Source of the DNA: Candidatus Altarchaeales archaeon ex4484_2
Lineage (GTDB): Archaea > Altiarchaeota > Altiarchaeia > IMC4 > QMZM01
DNA: 50,740 nucleotides
Direction: 5' to 3'
NCBI GenBank assembly: GCA_002254565.1
Contig: NJEG01000030.1
Coordinates: forward strand, 1-50,740
The notes under the pieces are model-generated. The model was not told the DNA's origin and did not search any database. It saw only the letters and a program-made list of their open reading frames with translations. The translations under genes were made by a program, and so were the position numbers. Shown here one piece after another: positions 18,526 through 29,268 of this stretch (position 1 is its first letter; each line of letters begins with the position of its first letter).

Positions 18526-18569
18526 TATAAGAATCCCGCCTAAAAAAGATTAGGGTAGCGGATAAAAAC

Positions 18570-19019
18570 CTAACTCTCAGCGTGCTCACACACATACTCC
18601 CTGCTTATGCAGAATTCCTTGAAGTGCTCAAGCCATTTAGGATACATTGGCGCCTTCTCAACGAACCTTACGAAGTTAGTTAGCTGCTCAATAGTCTCAG
18701 GACTGAGCTCATGCTCCAGATTACAGGCATCCCTGTCAGCGGTTTTGTCAGAGATGAGGAGTATGTTAAGGAATTTCTTTATCGTGTCGTGTTTTGTTTT
18801 GACTATTCTCCCTATTTTCCCGCCTTTTTTGGTTAATGTAACGCCGCTGTATCGCTCATAGTTCACCAGACCGCCTTCATCCAGTTTCTTCAGCATCTCC
18901 GTAACACTTGGGGGGCTTACACTAAGCTCCCGGGAGAGGTCCTTGGTCCTTGCATAACCCTTCCTGTTCACAATATTGTATATTGCCTCCAGATAATCTT
19001 CAACACTTTTGGAATACAT
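18570..19019 (-). CDS. DtxR/MntR-family metal-dependent regulator
   Basis: VEDYLEAIYNIVNRKGYARTKDLSRELSVSPPSVTEMLKKLDEGGLVNYERYSGVTLTKKG, HELSPE. Confidence 0.93.
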   Translation of the reverse strand: MYSKSVEDYLEAIYNIVNRKGYARTKDLSRELSVSPPSVTEMLKKLDEGGLVNYERYSGVTLTKKGGKIGRIVKTKHDTIKKFLNILLISDKTADRDACNLEHELSPETIEQLTNFVRFVEKAPMYPKWLEHFKEFCISREYVCEHAES

Positions 19020-19111
19020 TTTAGCCTGACCTAATATTATATGAGTAAGCTAATATATAAATAGACAGTATAAAGCTGGATTCCGAATCCGGGAGGAGGA
19101 TAGCATAGTCC

Positions 19112-19326
19112 TCATAACCTGCTCAGCAGCTTCCTCATGTAGAATTTCTTTCCAAGATATCCCATCTCTATGAGCTTATCCTCTTCAATCAATTTCTCGA
19201 TAACGTTCCACCTGTACTATCCACCGTTATTCCAACAACACCTATCTCATCAAAATATTTTGAAAAAGCCCCCTTCACCGCCCCTATCCTCACAGGATTC
19301 CGTGAACCGACCAGAATTTTCATCAT
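19112..19326 (-). pseudogene. Remnant: DUF84 (ITP/XTP phosphatase-like) N-terminus joined out of frame to an unrelated-looking C-terminus
   Basis: MMKILVGSRNPVRIGAVKGAFSKYFDEIGVVGITVDSTGGTLSRN*; a different frame continues RWNVIEKLIEEDKLIEMGYLGKKFYMRKLLSRL*. Confidence 0.6.
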
Positions 19327-20354
19327 AATCCCGCCAATCCCGGAGGAATCCACTCTCTTCCCTTAATGTTTATCTTCCCCCCGCAGTAAGGACATCTCCC
19401 CTCCCTGATTTTATATTCTATCGTCTCCATCACTCTTCTTCTGATCAATAACTTCTTGCAGTTAGGACAATAGGTGTTGTTCCTTTCACTAATATTTCCG
19501 AGATAAACATACTTCATTCCCTCTGCCCTGGCAATATCATAAGCGCTCTCAAGGGTTTTCAGTGGGGTTTCTGGTATACCCCTGATTTTGTAGGTGGGAA
19601 AGAATCTCAAGAAATGGAGGGGTGTTTCATCCCCTAAATTCACCCTTATCCACTCCACCAACGCCTTCACTTTCTCCATGGAGTCCCCCACCCGGGGGAC
19701 TATTAAATCAGTTACCTCAATGTGAACCTCCTGTTTTTTGTATTCCATCAATGCCTTGTAAATCGGTTCGGATGATGGTACTGCAGAGAATTCCTGCAAA
19801 AAATGTTCATCCCCAGATCCCTTAAAATCAACTGTAGCCGCATCCAAGTACCTGGAAATTTTTTTAATTGGTTTTGGGTTGGTATATCCATTCGTAACCC
19901 ACGTATTATAGAGCCCTTCTTTATGAGCTAATCTAGCGATATCATAGGATAACTCATAGAATATGGTTGGCTCCGTAAAGGTATAACTGATACCCTGACA
20001 TCCGGAATCTCTCGCTAGTTGAACAATTTCCTCTGGAGCTATTTCTCTACCCCCTATCTCCGATTCCTGGCTTATACTCCAATTACAGCAGTATTTACAT
20101 CTCCAATTACAGCCGGGGGTGCAGATTGAAAAGGTCCAGGATCCGGGGGCAAAATTATAGCAGGGTTTCTTTTCAATTGGGTTTGGTGTTGTTGAGCTGA
20201 CTTTATCATAAACCAGAGAGTAGAGTCTCCCATCCATGTTTTTTCTAACCCTGCAGAACCCCGTTTTTCCTTCAGGTATTATGCAATTTCTGGCGCACAG
20301 CTCGCACCTTACCTTATTGTCCCCTAATTTCTCATAGAACATCGCTTCCTTCAT
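19323..20354 (-). CDS. AmmeMemoRadiSam-system radical SAM enzyme
   Basis: CELCARNCIIPEGKTGFCRVR...CTPGCNWRCKYCCNWSISQ radical SAM Cys motif; CPNCKKLLIRR...CPYCGGKI. Confidence 0.88.
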   Translation of the reverse strand: MKEAMFYEKLGDNKVRCELCARNCIIPEGKTGFCRVRKNMDGRLYSLVYDKVSSTTPNPIEKKPCYNFAPGSWTFSICTPGCNWRCKYCCNWSISQESEIGGREIAPEEIVQLARDSGCQGISYTFTEPTIFYELSYDIARLAHKEGLYNTWVTNGYTNPKPIKKISRYLDAATVDFKGSGDEHFLQEFSAVPSSEPIYKALMEYKKQEVHIEVTDLIVPRVGDSMEKVKALVEWIRVNLGDETPLHFLRFFPTYKIRGIPETPLKTLESAYDIARAEGMKYVYLGNISERNNTYCPNCKKLLIRRRVMETIEYKIREGRCPYCGGKINIKGREWIPPGLAGL

Positions 20355-20913
20355 TTTCTTTTCTGAATTTAAAACAAACATAGGTGTTCATCTCTTTCCC
20401 CAGGTATCTCTCCACCCTCCCCAAGGATTTTAATTCCCTTTCCAGCCAATCTAAATCTACGGGGTTATATTCTTTATTTGGATGTGCCAGATTAAAACCA
20501 ACTTTAGTGTATTCTCCAATAATAATTTTTTCTTTTGCGACCCTATAAGCCTCCTGAACAAATTTCTCCCTCTTACCCAGAGGGATATGATGCAAGGCAG
20601 CATAGCTGACAACCACATCAAATTTATCGTTTTTATAGGAAAGATTTGTCGCATCCCCCAGCTCAAATCCGATTCCCTTAATTCCCTCTAACACAGCATC
20701 CTCCCTTGCCTCTCTTAATCTCTTCTTAGAAATGTCGATGGATGTGACCCTACAATTAAAATCCCTTACCGCAATAATTGCCAGAGGCCCGGCCCCTATA
20801 TCCAGCAGGGTTCTATTTTCTACCTCGCCCCTTTCCAATACCTCTGCCCTTAACTTTAAACCGTTCAACTCCTCCATTTTCCCTCCGGAGAGAATATACT
20901 TTGAGATGATCAT
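20332..20913 (-). CDS. Class I SAM-dependent methyltransferase
   Basis: TLLDIGAGPLAIIAVRDFNCRVTSIDISKKRL...KFDVVVSYAALHHI. Confidence 0.85.
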   Translation of the reverse strand: MIISKYILSGGKMEELNGLKLRAEVLERGEVENRTLLDIGAGPLAIIAVRDFNCRVTSIDISKKRLREAREDAVLEGIKGIGFELGDATNLSYKNDKFDVVVSYAALHHIPLGKREKFVQEAYRVAKEKIIIGEYTKVGFNLAHPNKEYNPVDLDWLERELKSLGRVERYLGKEMNTYVCFKFRKENEGSDVL

Positions 20914-21396
20914 TTATATGAATCTACCATCCGATCTCTTTCCATATACACTACCAGATCTCTTAGAGAGCCAGCCTGTTCGCTCTACCTTTCGTACATC
21001 AAATTCTGGGACATAGGGTTTAATATCCAATAAAGGAGTACTGTCCAAGATGTCCACATCCTGAATATGGAGTGTACAACCCTCAACCTTAATAAGACGT
21101 ACCACGGAGATGCCGAGGGGGTTTGGTCGTCCCGGGATTCTTGTAGCAAAAACTCCACGTTTGTTAGTATCCATATATGGTCTGACCTCCAATGAATATT
21201 GCTTGGATAGATGGAAATGATAGATCAAGATAATATGTGAAAACCCCCCCATATCTCTGAGCCCCGCGCAGTATTCAGGTAATATCTCTACAGTTCCAGT
21301 AACCCCTCTGGCACCGGTTGGTTGTATGGGCATCCCCTTAGCATCCCTGAAAGGGGAGTGAATGATCCCTATAGGTTTGTATCTAACTTCTCTCAT
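20914..21396 (-). CDS. trmO: TrmO/TsaA-like tRNA (t6A37) N6-methyltransferase
   Basis: PIGIIHSPFRDAKGMPIQPTGARGVTGTVEI, GGFSHIILIYHFH, FATRIPGRPNPLGISVVRL. Confidence 0.9.
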   Translation of the reverse strand: MREVRYKPIGIIHSPFRDAKGMPIQPTGARGVTGTVEILPEYCAGLRDMGGFSHIILIYHFHLSKQYSLEVRPYMDTNKRGVFATRIPGRPNPLGISVVRLIKVEGCTLHIQDVDILDSTPLLDIKPYVPEFDVRKVERTGWLSKRSGSVYGKRSDGRFI

Positions 21397-21616
21397 TTTT
21401 TCATTACCCTCACCATCCTTGGGAAAAACATCCCTGTTCTTTCTTTATATTCCTGCCGTACAATTCAGTCATCTGGTTTTCCTCTATCCTGCAGTCCAGA
21501 TACCATATTGGAATGAACGCTAACATAATCATGAACCAGATTTCAGAGAAAAATAAAATCCCGGCTCCTGTTAACATAACAGGCTCTTCTCCCAGTTTAG
21601 GGAGGAATCGTGTTAT
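21393..21616 (-). pseudogene. C-terminal remnant of isoprenylcysteine/phospholipid methyltransferase-like membrane protein, frameshifted
   Basis: RFLPKLGEEPVMLTGAGILFFSEIWFMIMLAFIPIWYLDCRIEENQMTELYG in one frame, QEYKERTGMFFPRMVRVMKK* in another; in-frame TAG upstream. Confidence 0.6.
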
Positions 21617-21669
21617 CTATAGGTGATGGATCAAAAATACCAGCTAAAAGTAAGGGAAAACAACTAGAT

Positions 21670-21701
21670 TAGCGGGGTGACTGCTTAGCGGGGTGACTGC
21701 T
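21670..21701. repeat. Exact 16-bp tandem duplication
   Basis: TAGCGGGGTGACTGCT twice, head to tail. Confidence 0.9.
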
Positions 21702-21742
21702 CTTACTGCAGTTCCTATTGGTTGGATATCATCTGGTAGAGA

Positions 21743-21817
21743 TGCTCCCGCCGGGATTCGAACCCGGGTCACCGGCTCGAAAGGCCGGAATGATTGGCCG
21801 GACTACACTACAGGAGC
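21743..21817 (-). tRNA. tRNA-Glu (anticodon UUC)
   Basis: GCTCCTGTAGTGTAGTCCGGCCAATCATTCCGGCCTTTCGAGCCGGTGACCCGGGTTCGAATCCCGGCGGGAGCA; acceptor, anticodon and T arms pair; no encoded CCA. Confidence 0.95.
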
Positions 21818-21899
21818 ATTAAAAAAAACGCTATAGAAAAAAAGATATAGGAAAACAATCATAAATAACCCACAAAAACCCCTCCAAACCCACAAAAAA

Positions 21900-22214
21900 C
21901 TAATTAGTCAACTCAACCTCAATATACACGCCATCAGGCACCTGAATGCGCATAATCTGCCTAAGACTCCGCTCATCAGCATCCACATCAATAATCCTCT
22001 TATGAACCCTCATCTCCCAACGCTCCCAAGTAGCCGTGCCCTCACCATCAGGGCTCTTACGGGTAGTGACCTTCATCTTCCTGGTTGGAAGAGGCACAGG
22101 ACCGGAAAAACCAACACCAGTCTTCTCAGTAACACTGATTATTTCACCCGATATCTCCCCCAACTGCCTGGGATCCCTTCCAATAAGGATAATTCTAGCT
22201 TTCTCCATAATCAA
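21900..22214 (-). CDS. rps10: Ribosomal protein uS10
   Basis: [14 protein letters not shown]...[36 protein letters not shown]. Confidence 0.94.
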   Translation of the reverse strand: MIMEKARIILIGRDPRQLGEISGEIISVTEKTGVGFSGPVPLPTRKMKVTTRKSPDGEGTATWERWEMRVHKRIIDVDADERSLRQIMRIQVPDGVYIEVELTN

Positions 22215-22239
22215 AAAAAAAAATAAAAATAAAAAAAAA

Positions 22240-23511
22240 TTAAAGCTTCTTAGGGGTTATATCAATCACCATACCAGCCGCCACAGTCTTACCCATATCC
22301 CGGATAGCGAAACGCCCCAGCTGCGGGAAATCCTTCGCCTTCTCAATGCACAACAACTTAGTGGGCTTAACCTTCACCACAGCCACATCACCAGTCTTTA
22401 GAAACTGCGGACTCTCCTCCGAAACCTGACCCGTCTTAGGGTCGATCTTCTTCACCAACTCAGTGAACTGGCAAGCCACCTGCGCAGTATGCACGTGGAA
22501 CACAGGCGTGTACCCAACCGTTAACGCTGACGGATGCTGTAAAACCACAATCTGAGCTGTGAAATCCTCAGCCACCATAGGAGGATTATCCGATGGACCG
22601 GCCACGTCACCTCTCTTGATGTCGTTTTTACCGACACCCCTGACATTGAATCCGACATTATCGCCGGGAACAGCCTCAGACAGCTGCTCATGATGCATCT
22701 CAACAGTCTTCACCTCACCCACAGCTTTACTGGGCATGAATATCAACTTCTGACCGGGCTTCATAACCCCAGTCTCCACCCTCCCAACAGGAACAGTACC
22801 CACACCAGTTATGGTATAAACATCCTGAATCGGGAGCCTAAGAGCCTTATCAACAGGCTTCTCAGGAGCGGCTAAACTATCGAAGGCGCTGATTAATGTC
22901 ACACCCTTATACCAGCTCATATTCTCGCTTTTTTCCTTAAGATTATCTCCCACATACGCCGATACAGGTATGAAAGGAATCTCATCCACCTTATAGCCTA
23001 TACTCTTCAACAGATTAGAGAGCTGCTCCTTAACCTCCCCATATTTAGACTCATCATAGTTGACTGCATCCATCTTATTCAACGCCACAATCAACTGCTT
23101 CACTCCAAGAGTCTTAGCCAGGAACGCGTGCTCCTTAGTCTGGGGCATAACACCATCCTTAACAGAACACACCAGAACAGCAGCATCAGCCTGTGAAGTG
23201 CCTGTAATCATGTTCTTCACAAAGTCTCTATGCCCTGGAGCGTCAATAATAGTGAAAAAATTCTTGGGGGTGCTGAACTTCTTATGAGCTACATCAATCG
23301 TCAAACCTCTTTCCCGCTCATCTTTCAGGGAGTCCATAACCCACGCGAACTCGAATGTTCCCTTACCCAGCTTATCAGCCTCATCCTTGTATTTCTTCAG
23401 AACCTGCTCTGGAACCTCTCCAAGCTCATAAAGTAAACGACCTACTAATGTCGACTTCCCGTGATCAACGTGTCCAATAAATACTAGATTTATATGTGGT
23501 TTCTCAGCCAT
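22240..23511 (-). CDS. tuf: Elongation factor 1-alpha (aEF-1A)
   Basis: [48 protein letters not shown]. Confidence 0.97.
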   Translation of the reverse strand: MAEKPHINLVFIGHVDHGKSTLVGRLLYELGEVPEQVLKKYKDEADKLGKGTFEFAWVMDSLKDERERGLTIDVAHKKFSTPKNFFTIIDAPGHRDFVKNMITGTSQADAAVLVCSVKDGVMPQTKEHAFLAKTLGVKQLIVALNKMDAVNYDESKYGEVKEQLSNLLKSIGYKVDEIPFIPVSAYVGDNLKEKSENMSWYKGVTLISAFDSLAAPEKPVDKALRLPIQDVYTITGVGTVPVGRVETGVMKPGQKLIFMPSKAVGEVKTVEMHHEQLSEAVPGDNVGFNVRGVGKNDIKRGDVAGPSDNPPMVAEDFTAQIVVLQHPSALTVGYTPVFHVHTAQVACQFTELVKKIDPKTGQVSEESPQFLKTGDVAVVKVKPTKLLCIEKAKDFPQLGRFAIRDMGKTVAAGMVIDITPKKL

Positions 23512-23607
23512 TTTATCTCCCTCCTAATTTTTTCACCTAACAGGTAAATGTCGAGTGTTAACATAGATTTAGTAATGTGTTTAAGACTTTAAAAATAGCC
23601 ACATCCC

Positions 23608-25797
23608 TCACTCCATATAGTCTGCGGACTTAGGTATGCCCTTTTTCAAACCCTTGCGGTTCCTGATTCTGATTATTATGTCCTCCTGCAGTTCAGAGGG
23701 TACCCTATCGAATCCAGCATTCTCTGTAGACCAGAGGGCATGGCCTTCGGAGGCGCTTCTGATGTCCCCAGCGAAGCCGAATGATTCAGCCACCGGCAGC
23801 TTCCCCTCCACAGTCATCAACTCCTCCTTCTGCTTCATGTCATGCACTACACCCCGCCTTCTCTGGATTTCGCTGGTAACGGGACTCATGTATTCCTGGG
23901 GCACGTCAACCCACATAGTCTGCACCGGTTCAAGCAACATAGGCTTAGCTGATAGGATGCATGCCTTTATAGGGTTCTTGACTGCCGGGTAAACCTGGGC
24001 CGGACCCCTGTGGATGGCATCCTCATGTAGTCTAGCGTCCATTAACTTAACCTTCATTCTGGAAGCTGGTTCATTAGCCAAGGGAGATGAATTCATCACA
24101 TCCTCAAAGGAATCAAGTATCAACTCCATAACCTCATCCAGATGGATTATACCACGGGTCATGTCTAACATCATATTCCCCTGATACACATCTATTACTC
24201 TGGCAGCTTCATCCCGATCCATACCATACCCCTCCAGTTCCTTCCTGATGTCCTTGCTCCTGCGCTTCCTCCGGCCCTGCTCTATATTCCCATCAACAAT
24301 AGCCTGATACACACTCTCCTCAAGGGGCTCAACAGCTATATAGAATTTGTTGTGCTTGTTCGGTGATTTTCCCTCCACCGGGCCGAATTTCCCAGTAACA
24401 GTCTCCCGGTATACAACAATAGGAGGTGAAGTCTCGATATCCAAACCACCATCTTTTATCCTGTTTATTATGACATCCAGGTGCAGCTCGCCCATTCCGG
24501 ACAACAGATGCTCTCCCGTCTCCTCGTCTATCTTCACCTCAAGGGTCGGGTCCTCCTTAGAGACCTGCCTCAAAACCTCGATAACCTTAGGCAGGTCCTG
24601 TGTCTTTTTGGCTTCAACTGCTATGGTAACAACAGGCTCGGAGACATGAATCATGCCCTCGAAGGGCTTTATGTCATTCACAGCTACTGTTTCACCTGCC
24701 GTGGCACTCTTTAATCCAGTAATTCCCACAATGTTACCCGCGCAGACCGAGTCAGTGCTAACTCGCGTAGCGCCCATGTAGAAGCTGACCTGCTGCACTC
24801 TTTCGGTCTTTTTAGCGCCAACCATGTAGACATCCTGGCCCTGCTCAACACGCCCCGAAAAAATTCTTGCGGTAGCTACCTCACCCTCCCTCTTATCAAA
24901 TACTGAGATGTTTGTTACCATCATAGCCAGCTCACCTGTGGGGTCGCAGTCAATCATTGATTTACCTATTCCGGATTCAAAATCCCCCTTCCATATCTGT
25001 GGGATCCTCATCTCCTGAGCTGTAAGAGGATTAGGTAAGTGTTTCACTGCAATGTTAAGCATGATTTCATGAGCTGGAGCCTTTTCAGCAAGCTCTTGCT
25101 GCCTTTCCTCGTTACAGAAGTCTATTATGTCCTTGAATGTAATACCTGATTTTTTCATGTAAGGCACGGAAATAGCCCAGTTGTGGTATGCTGAACCGAA
25201 AGCAACCGAACCCTCATCTACACTAACAGTCCAGTCTTTTCCTTCAGGCTGTCTCTGTTTAATCAATTTGTTGACATTCTGGATAATCCTCAAAAACCTC
25301 TTCTGAAGTTCCTCGGGTGAAAGCTTTAACTCGTTTATCAATCGGTCAACTTTATTAATGAACAATGTAGGCTTCACGTTTTCTTTAATAGCCTGGCTGA
25401 TTACTGTCTTGGTCTGCGGCATAACACCTTCCACAGCACAGACTACTACGATAACCCCGTCAACTGCTCTCATAGCACGGGTAACATCACCCCCAAAATC
25501 GACGTGCCCAGGGGTGTCTATCATGTTAATGAGATACTCCCTATCCGCGTAGGGGTGCACCATGGATATGTTAGCTGCGTTAATGGTTATGCCCCTCTCT
25601 CTCTCATCATCGTGGAAGTCCAGGGCCAGCTGCTTGCCGGCCATCTCCTTTGATATCATTCCCGCATTAGAGAGCAGGTTATCCGAAAGCGTTGTTTTCC
25701 CATGATCTATGTGCGCCACAATGCCCATGTTGCGGATTTGCTCAGGCTTCTCTATCAGAGCCCTGATCTTCTCCGCCATCTTTTTCGCTCTGCCCAT
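23608..25797 (-). CDS. fusA: Elongation factor 2 (aEF-2)
   Basis: [54 protein letters not shown]. Confidence 0.97.
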   Translation of the reverse strand: MGRAKKMAEKIRALIEKPEQIRNMGIVAHIDHGKTTLSDNLLSNAGMISKEMAGKQLALDFHDDERERGITINAANISMVHPYADREYLINMIDTPGHVDFGGDVTRAMRAVDGVIVVVCAVEGVMPQTKTVISQAIKENVKPTLFINKVDRLINELKLSPEELQKRFLRIIQNVNKLIKQRQPEGKDWTVSVDEGSVAFGSAYHNWAISVPYMKKSGITFKDIIDFCNEERQQELAEKAPAHEIMLNIAVKHLPNPLTAQEMRIPQIWKGDFESGIGKSMIDCDPTGELAMMVTNISVFDKREGEVATARIFSGRVEQGQDVYMVGAKKTERVQQVSFYMGATRVSTDSVCAGNIVGITGLKSATAGETVAVNDIKPFEGMIHVSEPVVTIAVEAKKTQDLPKVIEVLRQVSKEDPTLEVKIDEETGEHLLSGMGELHLDVIINRIKDGGLDIETSPPIVVYRETVTGKFGPVEGKSPNKHNKFYIAVEPLEESVYQAIVDGNIEQGRRKRRSKDIRKELEGYGMDRDEAARVIDVYQGNMMLDMTRGIIHLDEVMELILDSFEDVMNSSPLANEPASRMKVKLMDARLHEDAIHRGPAQVYPAVKNPIKACILSAKPMLLEPVQTMWVDVPQEYMSPVTSEIQRRRGVVHDMKQKEELMTVEGKLPVAESFGFAGDIRSASEGHALWSTENAGFDRVPSELQEDIIIRIRNRKGLKKGIPKSADYME

Positions 25798-25804
25798 TTT
25801 TCAA

Positions 25805-26413
25805 TTACCTTGAGGATTGCGCAATCCTCTCGGTTTCCTCCTTTCTTTGGATTGCATAGCCCTTAGTGTCTGACTTTGAAGCCCATATAATCTCATCAGC
25901 GAGACATTCACCAATAGACTTCTTGGAGTTGAACGAGTTAGAGAACGCCCCAAGGGCTATGTACTTGAGAGCGAAATCAATCCTTCTCTGGGATGAAACA
26001 TCTATGGCCTTATGATACCTGATTCCACCATATATTATAGTAGTGGTCTCCTCCCTAGGCCCTGAATTGTTCACTGCATCAACGAAAACCTGGAGTGGGT
26101 TCTTTTCCGTTCTCTTAGCTATTATGTCAAATGCTGTCTCCACAATATTTATTGCATTGTATTTCTTGCCAGTGTTCCCTGAGCCCCTGATGTACCTGCC
26201 AGATACCTTCCGGGTTCCCTGACCGCTGCGCATTAGCTTATTAACCAAGCGCTCCACTATGTTCATCTTTGACTTAGAGAACTGTTTCCCTGTAAGCCTG
26301 CCGGCAGTGTGCGGAACATACACCGGGTCAAGGGATATATACCTCTGCAATCCCTCATCCCCCACCATCACATCGTTAAAGCCCCACTTACCGAACAATT
26401 TTATCTCAGCCAT
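25805..26413 (-). CDS. rps7: Ribosomal protein uS7
   Basis: NIVERLVNKLMRSGQGTRKVSGRYIRGSGNTGKKYNAINIVETAFDIIAKRTEKNPLQVFVDAVNNSGPREETT. Confidence 0.95.
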   Translation of the reverse strand: MAEIKLFGKWGFNDVMVGDEGLQRYISLDPVYVPHTAGRLTGKQFSKSKMNIVERLVNKLMRSGQGTRKVSGRYIRGSGNTGKKYNAINIVETAFDIIAKRTEKNPLQVFVDAVNNSGPREETTTIIYGGIRYHKAIDVSSQRRIDFALKYIALGAFSNSFNSKKSIGECLADEIIWASKSDTKGYAIQRKEETERIAQSSR

Positions 26414-26414
26414 T

Positions 26415-26567
26415 TTAGCTATAAACCTTGAATCCTATTCTTTCAGCGTTCTCCCTGAAGCATCTCCTGCAGATATGCAGGCCGTATTTATGGATTAATC
26501 CCTTCTTTGCCCCACATATAGAGCACCTCAGGTTTTTTACGTCGAATCTTGGGTTTTTTTTGGACAT
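26415..26567 (-). CDS. rps14: Ribosomal protein uS14 (zinc-binding)
   Basis: [50 protein letters not shown]; not in ORF track. Confidence 0.93.
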   Translation of the reverse strand: MSKKNPRFDVKNLRCSICGAKKGLIHKYGLHICRRCFRENAERIGFKVYS

Positions 26568-26572
26568 TTTAT

Positions 26573-27094
26573 TTATTCTTTCACCACATCAACCTTGAAC
26601 TTCTTTTTTATGAACTCTATCGACTCCTCGCGTGTAATTCTTTTACTGAGGGGTACTTTTTTCTTTCTTATCCGTCTCTTCTTTATCCGGTATCCCGGTC
26701 TCTGCAGGGTCATAGTGACGTCCATGCCAAATATACCGATATCTGGATCGTATTTCATCTTCGGGAAATCAATATATTCCCGGATTCCGAATGAGAGATT
26801 TCCTTCATCATCAAAGTTCCTGGCTTTTATTTCGTTATCTACTGTGATGAAACATTTTTTGATGAAATCCTCAGCCACCCCACCTCTTAACGTGACCTTA
26901 CACCCTATGGGGTCGCCTTTTTTCAAACCCCATGCGGGAACCCTGCTCCTTGAGATAGTCCTGACCGGTTTTCTGGTTGTTAAACGCTCCAGGAGGGTTT
27001 CCGCGTTAACCAGTTTCTCGCCGGATTTGCCTGCTCCTATGTTAACAACGACCTTCTCTATTCTCGGTTCCTCCATAACGTTCGTGTATTCCAT
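26573..27094 (-). CDS. rpl5: Ribosomal protein uL5
   Basis: [40 protein letters not shown]. Confidence 0.95.
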   Translation of the reverse strand: MEYTNVMEEPRIEKVVVNIGAGKSGEKLVNAETLLERLTTRKPVRTISRSRVPAWGLKKGDPIGCKVTLRGGVAEDFIKKCFITVDNEIKARNFDDEGNLSFGIREYIDFPKMKYDPDIGIFGMDVTMTLQRPGYRIKKRRIRKKKVPLSKRITREESIEFIKKKFKVDVVKE

Positions 27095-27095
27095 T

Positions 27096-27773
27096 CTATA
27101 AATCCAGCAATGAATTCTTCTTACCCACTATGAACAGATAGCTAGTGAGCGTCTGCAGCTCACCTAATCTAGTCAATGATTTATGTTTCCTGCTTCCTGG
27201 CATTATTTTATCAATTTTGCCGATTTCCCCGGCATGTACCCCGTCAACCACTAGGGCGGTGTTGCCTTCCTTGAACTTCACTAAGTCCTTGATTTTCCTT
27301 TCCGGCAGCTCCAACACCACAGAATCCTTGGTCATGTAATCCTTCTTGTCTTTTTTATCCACGATAATGTTGCTGCCGTCGTGGAAGTTGAGCTGTATTC
27401 GGCCCCCTCTGACCACTGTTTTATCTATGATCTTGCATAACTTCGTTCCAGCATCCTTCTTTTTTATCTCCTTTAACACCATCGTTTTTTTCTTTGGCAG
27501 CACGATAAATCTCTTCTTGACATCAGGTATCTCCACCACATCCATCAAACCCACACCATAGTTTGGATCTCTCCTGACCTTTTTGTCTACTAACACATGA
27601 TCGCTATTCAATATCTTCCGTGCCTCTTTCGCCGTTTTAGCATATCCCAGTATATCCCTCAGGATATATGATAGGGTAATACTCTTCTTTTTGGGATGTG
27701 GTCCAGCTCTTACTGTAGAGATAAACCTTGGTTTCTTCCCATAGCCTGTTGCAATTCTCTTGGTGTGTGTCAT
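27096..27773 (-). CDS. rps4e: Ribosomal protein eS4
   Basis: AGPHPKKKSITLSYILRDILGYAKTAKEARKILNSDHVLVDKKVRRDPNYGVGLMDVVEI. Confidence 0.95.
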   Translation of the reverse strand: MTHTKRIATGYGKKPRFISTVRAGPHPKKKSITLSYILRDILGYAKTAKEARKILNSDHVLVDKKVRRDPNYGVGLMDVVEIPDVKKRFIVLPKKKTMVLKEIKKKDAGTKLCKIIDKTVVRGGRIQLNFHDGSNIIVDKKDKKDYMTKDSVVLELPERKIKDLVKFKEGNTALVVDGVHAGEIGKIDKIMPGSRKHKSLTRLGELQTLTSYLFIVGKKNSLLDL

Positions 27774-28144
27774 TATTTCTTCATACCTCTCTCCAGTAAC
27801 TCAATTCTTTTCTTATCATCCAGCGTTAAGTCGGTTATCATAACATTAGAGGGATCTATGGGTCTAGCAACATCTGTCCCATCAGTCTTCTTGATGTTAA
27901 CTCCATCAATGTATACACGGGATTTACCTACATCAACCTTCGTTACTTCACCCCCGTTGCCCTTGAACTCCCCTCTCAGTATCTTCACTGTATCGCCTTT
28001 CCTGATTGGGATAGTCATCCGCCCATATTTACCCCTGAGTTTCCTGTCAAGGCAGCTTCCCATAAACTTCCTCCGTTTATGTAGGGGTGCATCAACTCTC
28101 CACTTCCTTTGCTTACCCGGCTTAACTGATTTTGTTTGCTTCAT
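27773..28144 (-). CDS. rpl24: Ribosomal protein uL24
   Basis: PIRKGDTVKILRGEFKGNGGEVTKVDVGKSRVYIDGV. Confidence 0.94.
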   Translation of the reverse strand: MKQTKSVKPGKQRKWRVDAPLHKRRKFMGSCLDRKLRGKYGRMTIPIRKGDTVKILRGEFKGNGGEVTKVDVGKSRVYIDGVNIKKTDGTDVARPIDPSNVMITDLTLDDKKRIELLERGMKK

Positions 28145-28152
28145 CTTTGAAT

Positions 28153-28590
28153 CTAAACCACCATTGATGCTATAGAGCCTATCTTAGTCCATCTCTCAGC
28201 AGCCTCTCTCGCTACGGGAGTCTTTATCTCAGTCCCTTTTGGCAATCCATCCTCGCCTACGATGACCGCTGCATTATCCTCAAACCTGATTTTTGAGCCG
28301 TTAAATCTCGTGTACGGCTTCTTTTGCCTCACCACAACAGCCAAGACCACTTGTTTCCTTAAATCCTGCCTCCCCTTCTTAACTGAACAAACCACGAGAG
28401 TGCCTACCCCAGCCATTGGAAGCCTCCTGCGAACTCCCCTGTATCTTTTCACCGCGATAATCTCCAGCTCCTTCGCCCCGGTGTTGTCTGCACACTTAAG
28501 TCTGGCTCCAACCGGTAGATTAGGCTGTATCCTAGCGGTTATCGCCTTACCTGTGGGCAGGTTCTTTGATACACCAAGTGGTTTAGCCAT
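28153..28590 (-). CDS. rpl14: Ribosomal protein uL14
   Basis: [39 protein letters not shown]. Confidence 0.95.
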   Translation of the reverse strand: MAKPLGVSKNLPTGKAITARIQPNLPVGARLKCADNTGAKELEIIAVKRYRGVRRRLPMAGVGTLVVCSVKKGRQDLRKQVVLAVVVRQKKPYTRFNGSKIRFEDNAAVIVGEDGLPKGTEIKTPVAREAAERWTKIGSIASMVV

Positions 28591-28591
28591 C

Positions 28592-28906
28592 TTAAATCTT
28601 TTTTGTCACAACAAAGCTCACGGTCTTGCTGAGCTTCCTGCATTCCTCAATCTGCACGTTATCACCCGTCTTAGCGTCAATGCAGGGTGGATTATGTGCA
28701 GGTATCCTGGATTTAGCTGTCCTGTATCTCTCATATTTACCTGACTTGATAAAGTAATTCTTCTGCACTATCACTGTCCTGATCATCTTGTCCGAGACAA
28801 CAACACCCTCCAAGACAATGCCCCGGGTTGGGAGCTGTCCATGGATGGGGCAGTTCATGTCACTGCATTCCACTTTTCCCTCTGCCTTTTTCTTTTTCGC
28901 CGTCAT
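28592..28906 (-). CDS. rps17: Ribosomal protein uS17
   Basis: [54 protein letters not shown]. Confidence 0.92.
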   Translation of the reverse strand: MTAKKKKAEGKVECSDMNCPIHGQLPTRGIVLEGVVVSDKMIRTVIVQKNYFIKSGKYERYRTAKSRIPAHNPPCIDAKTGDNVQIEECRKLSKTVSFVVTKKI

Positions 28907-28910
28907 TTTT

Positions 28911-29195
28911 TCAAGCAAACCTTATACGATGTTTCTTTTTCGTCCTGTCCTCTGGTCTTGAAAGCAGTAAACTGCCTTCAACCCTCACTTCCACCTTGGA
29001 GGGTAGAGTGAACTCGAACAATGAATCCTTTTTAGGGATTTTTTTCTCCCCATATCTTGTTTTTAGGGTAACTGTGTTAAGGGTTTCATCCACAACCCTA
29101 CCCTCACACCCATGTCCCTGATGTTTTGAATCAACCACGTTAGCCCTTAAACCGATGAGCTCATGCCTTAATATGTTCAATGGTGTTATGGTCAT
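28911..29195 (-). CDS. rnp1: RNase P protein component 1 (Rpp29)
   Basis: ILRHELIGLRANVVDSKHQGHGCEGRVVDETLNTVTL. Confidence 0.9.
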   Translation of the reverse strand: MTITPLNILRHELIGLRANVVDSKHQGHGCEGRVVDETLNTVTLKTRYGEKKIPKKDSLFEFTLPSKVEVRVEGSLLLSRPEDRTKKKHRIRFA

Positions 29196-29268
29196 TGCTA
29201 TCGGGTTAGGTCTATTGGTGGATTAGTTGCATACCCTCTTTTTTCCTGTGAGGATGATAATGAAAACC

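Noticed and set aside
19078-19090. GGATTC-C-GAATCC palindrome upstream of dtxR
   Set aside because: Short, single occurrence noticed, no clear association beyond location; not strong enough to report separately
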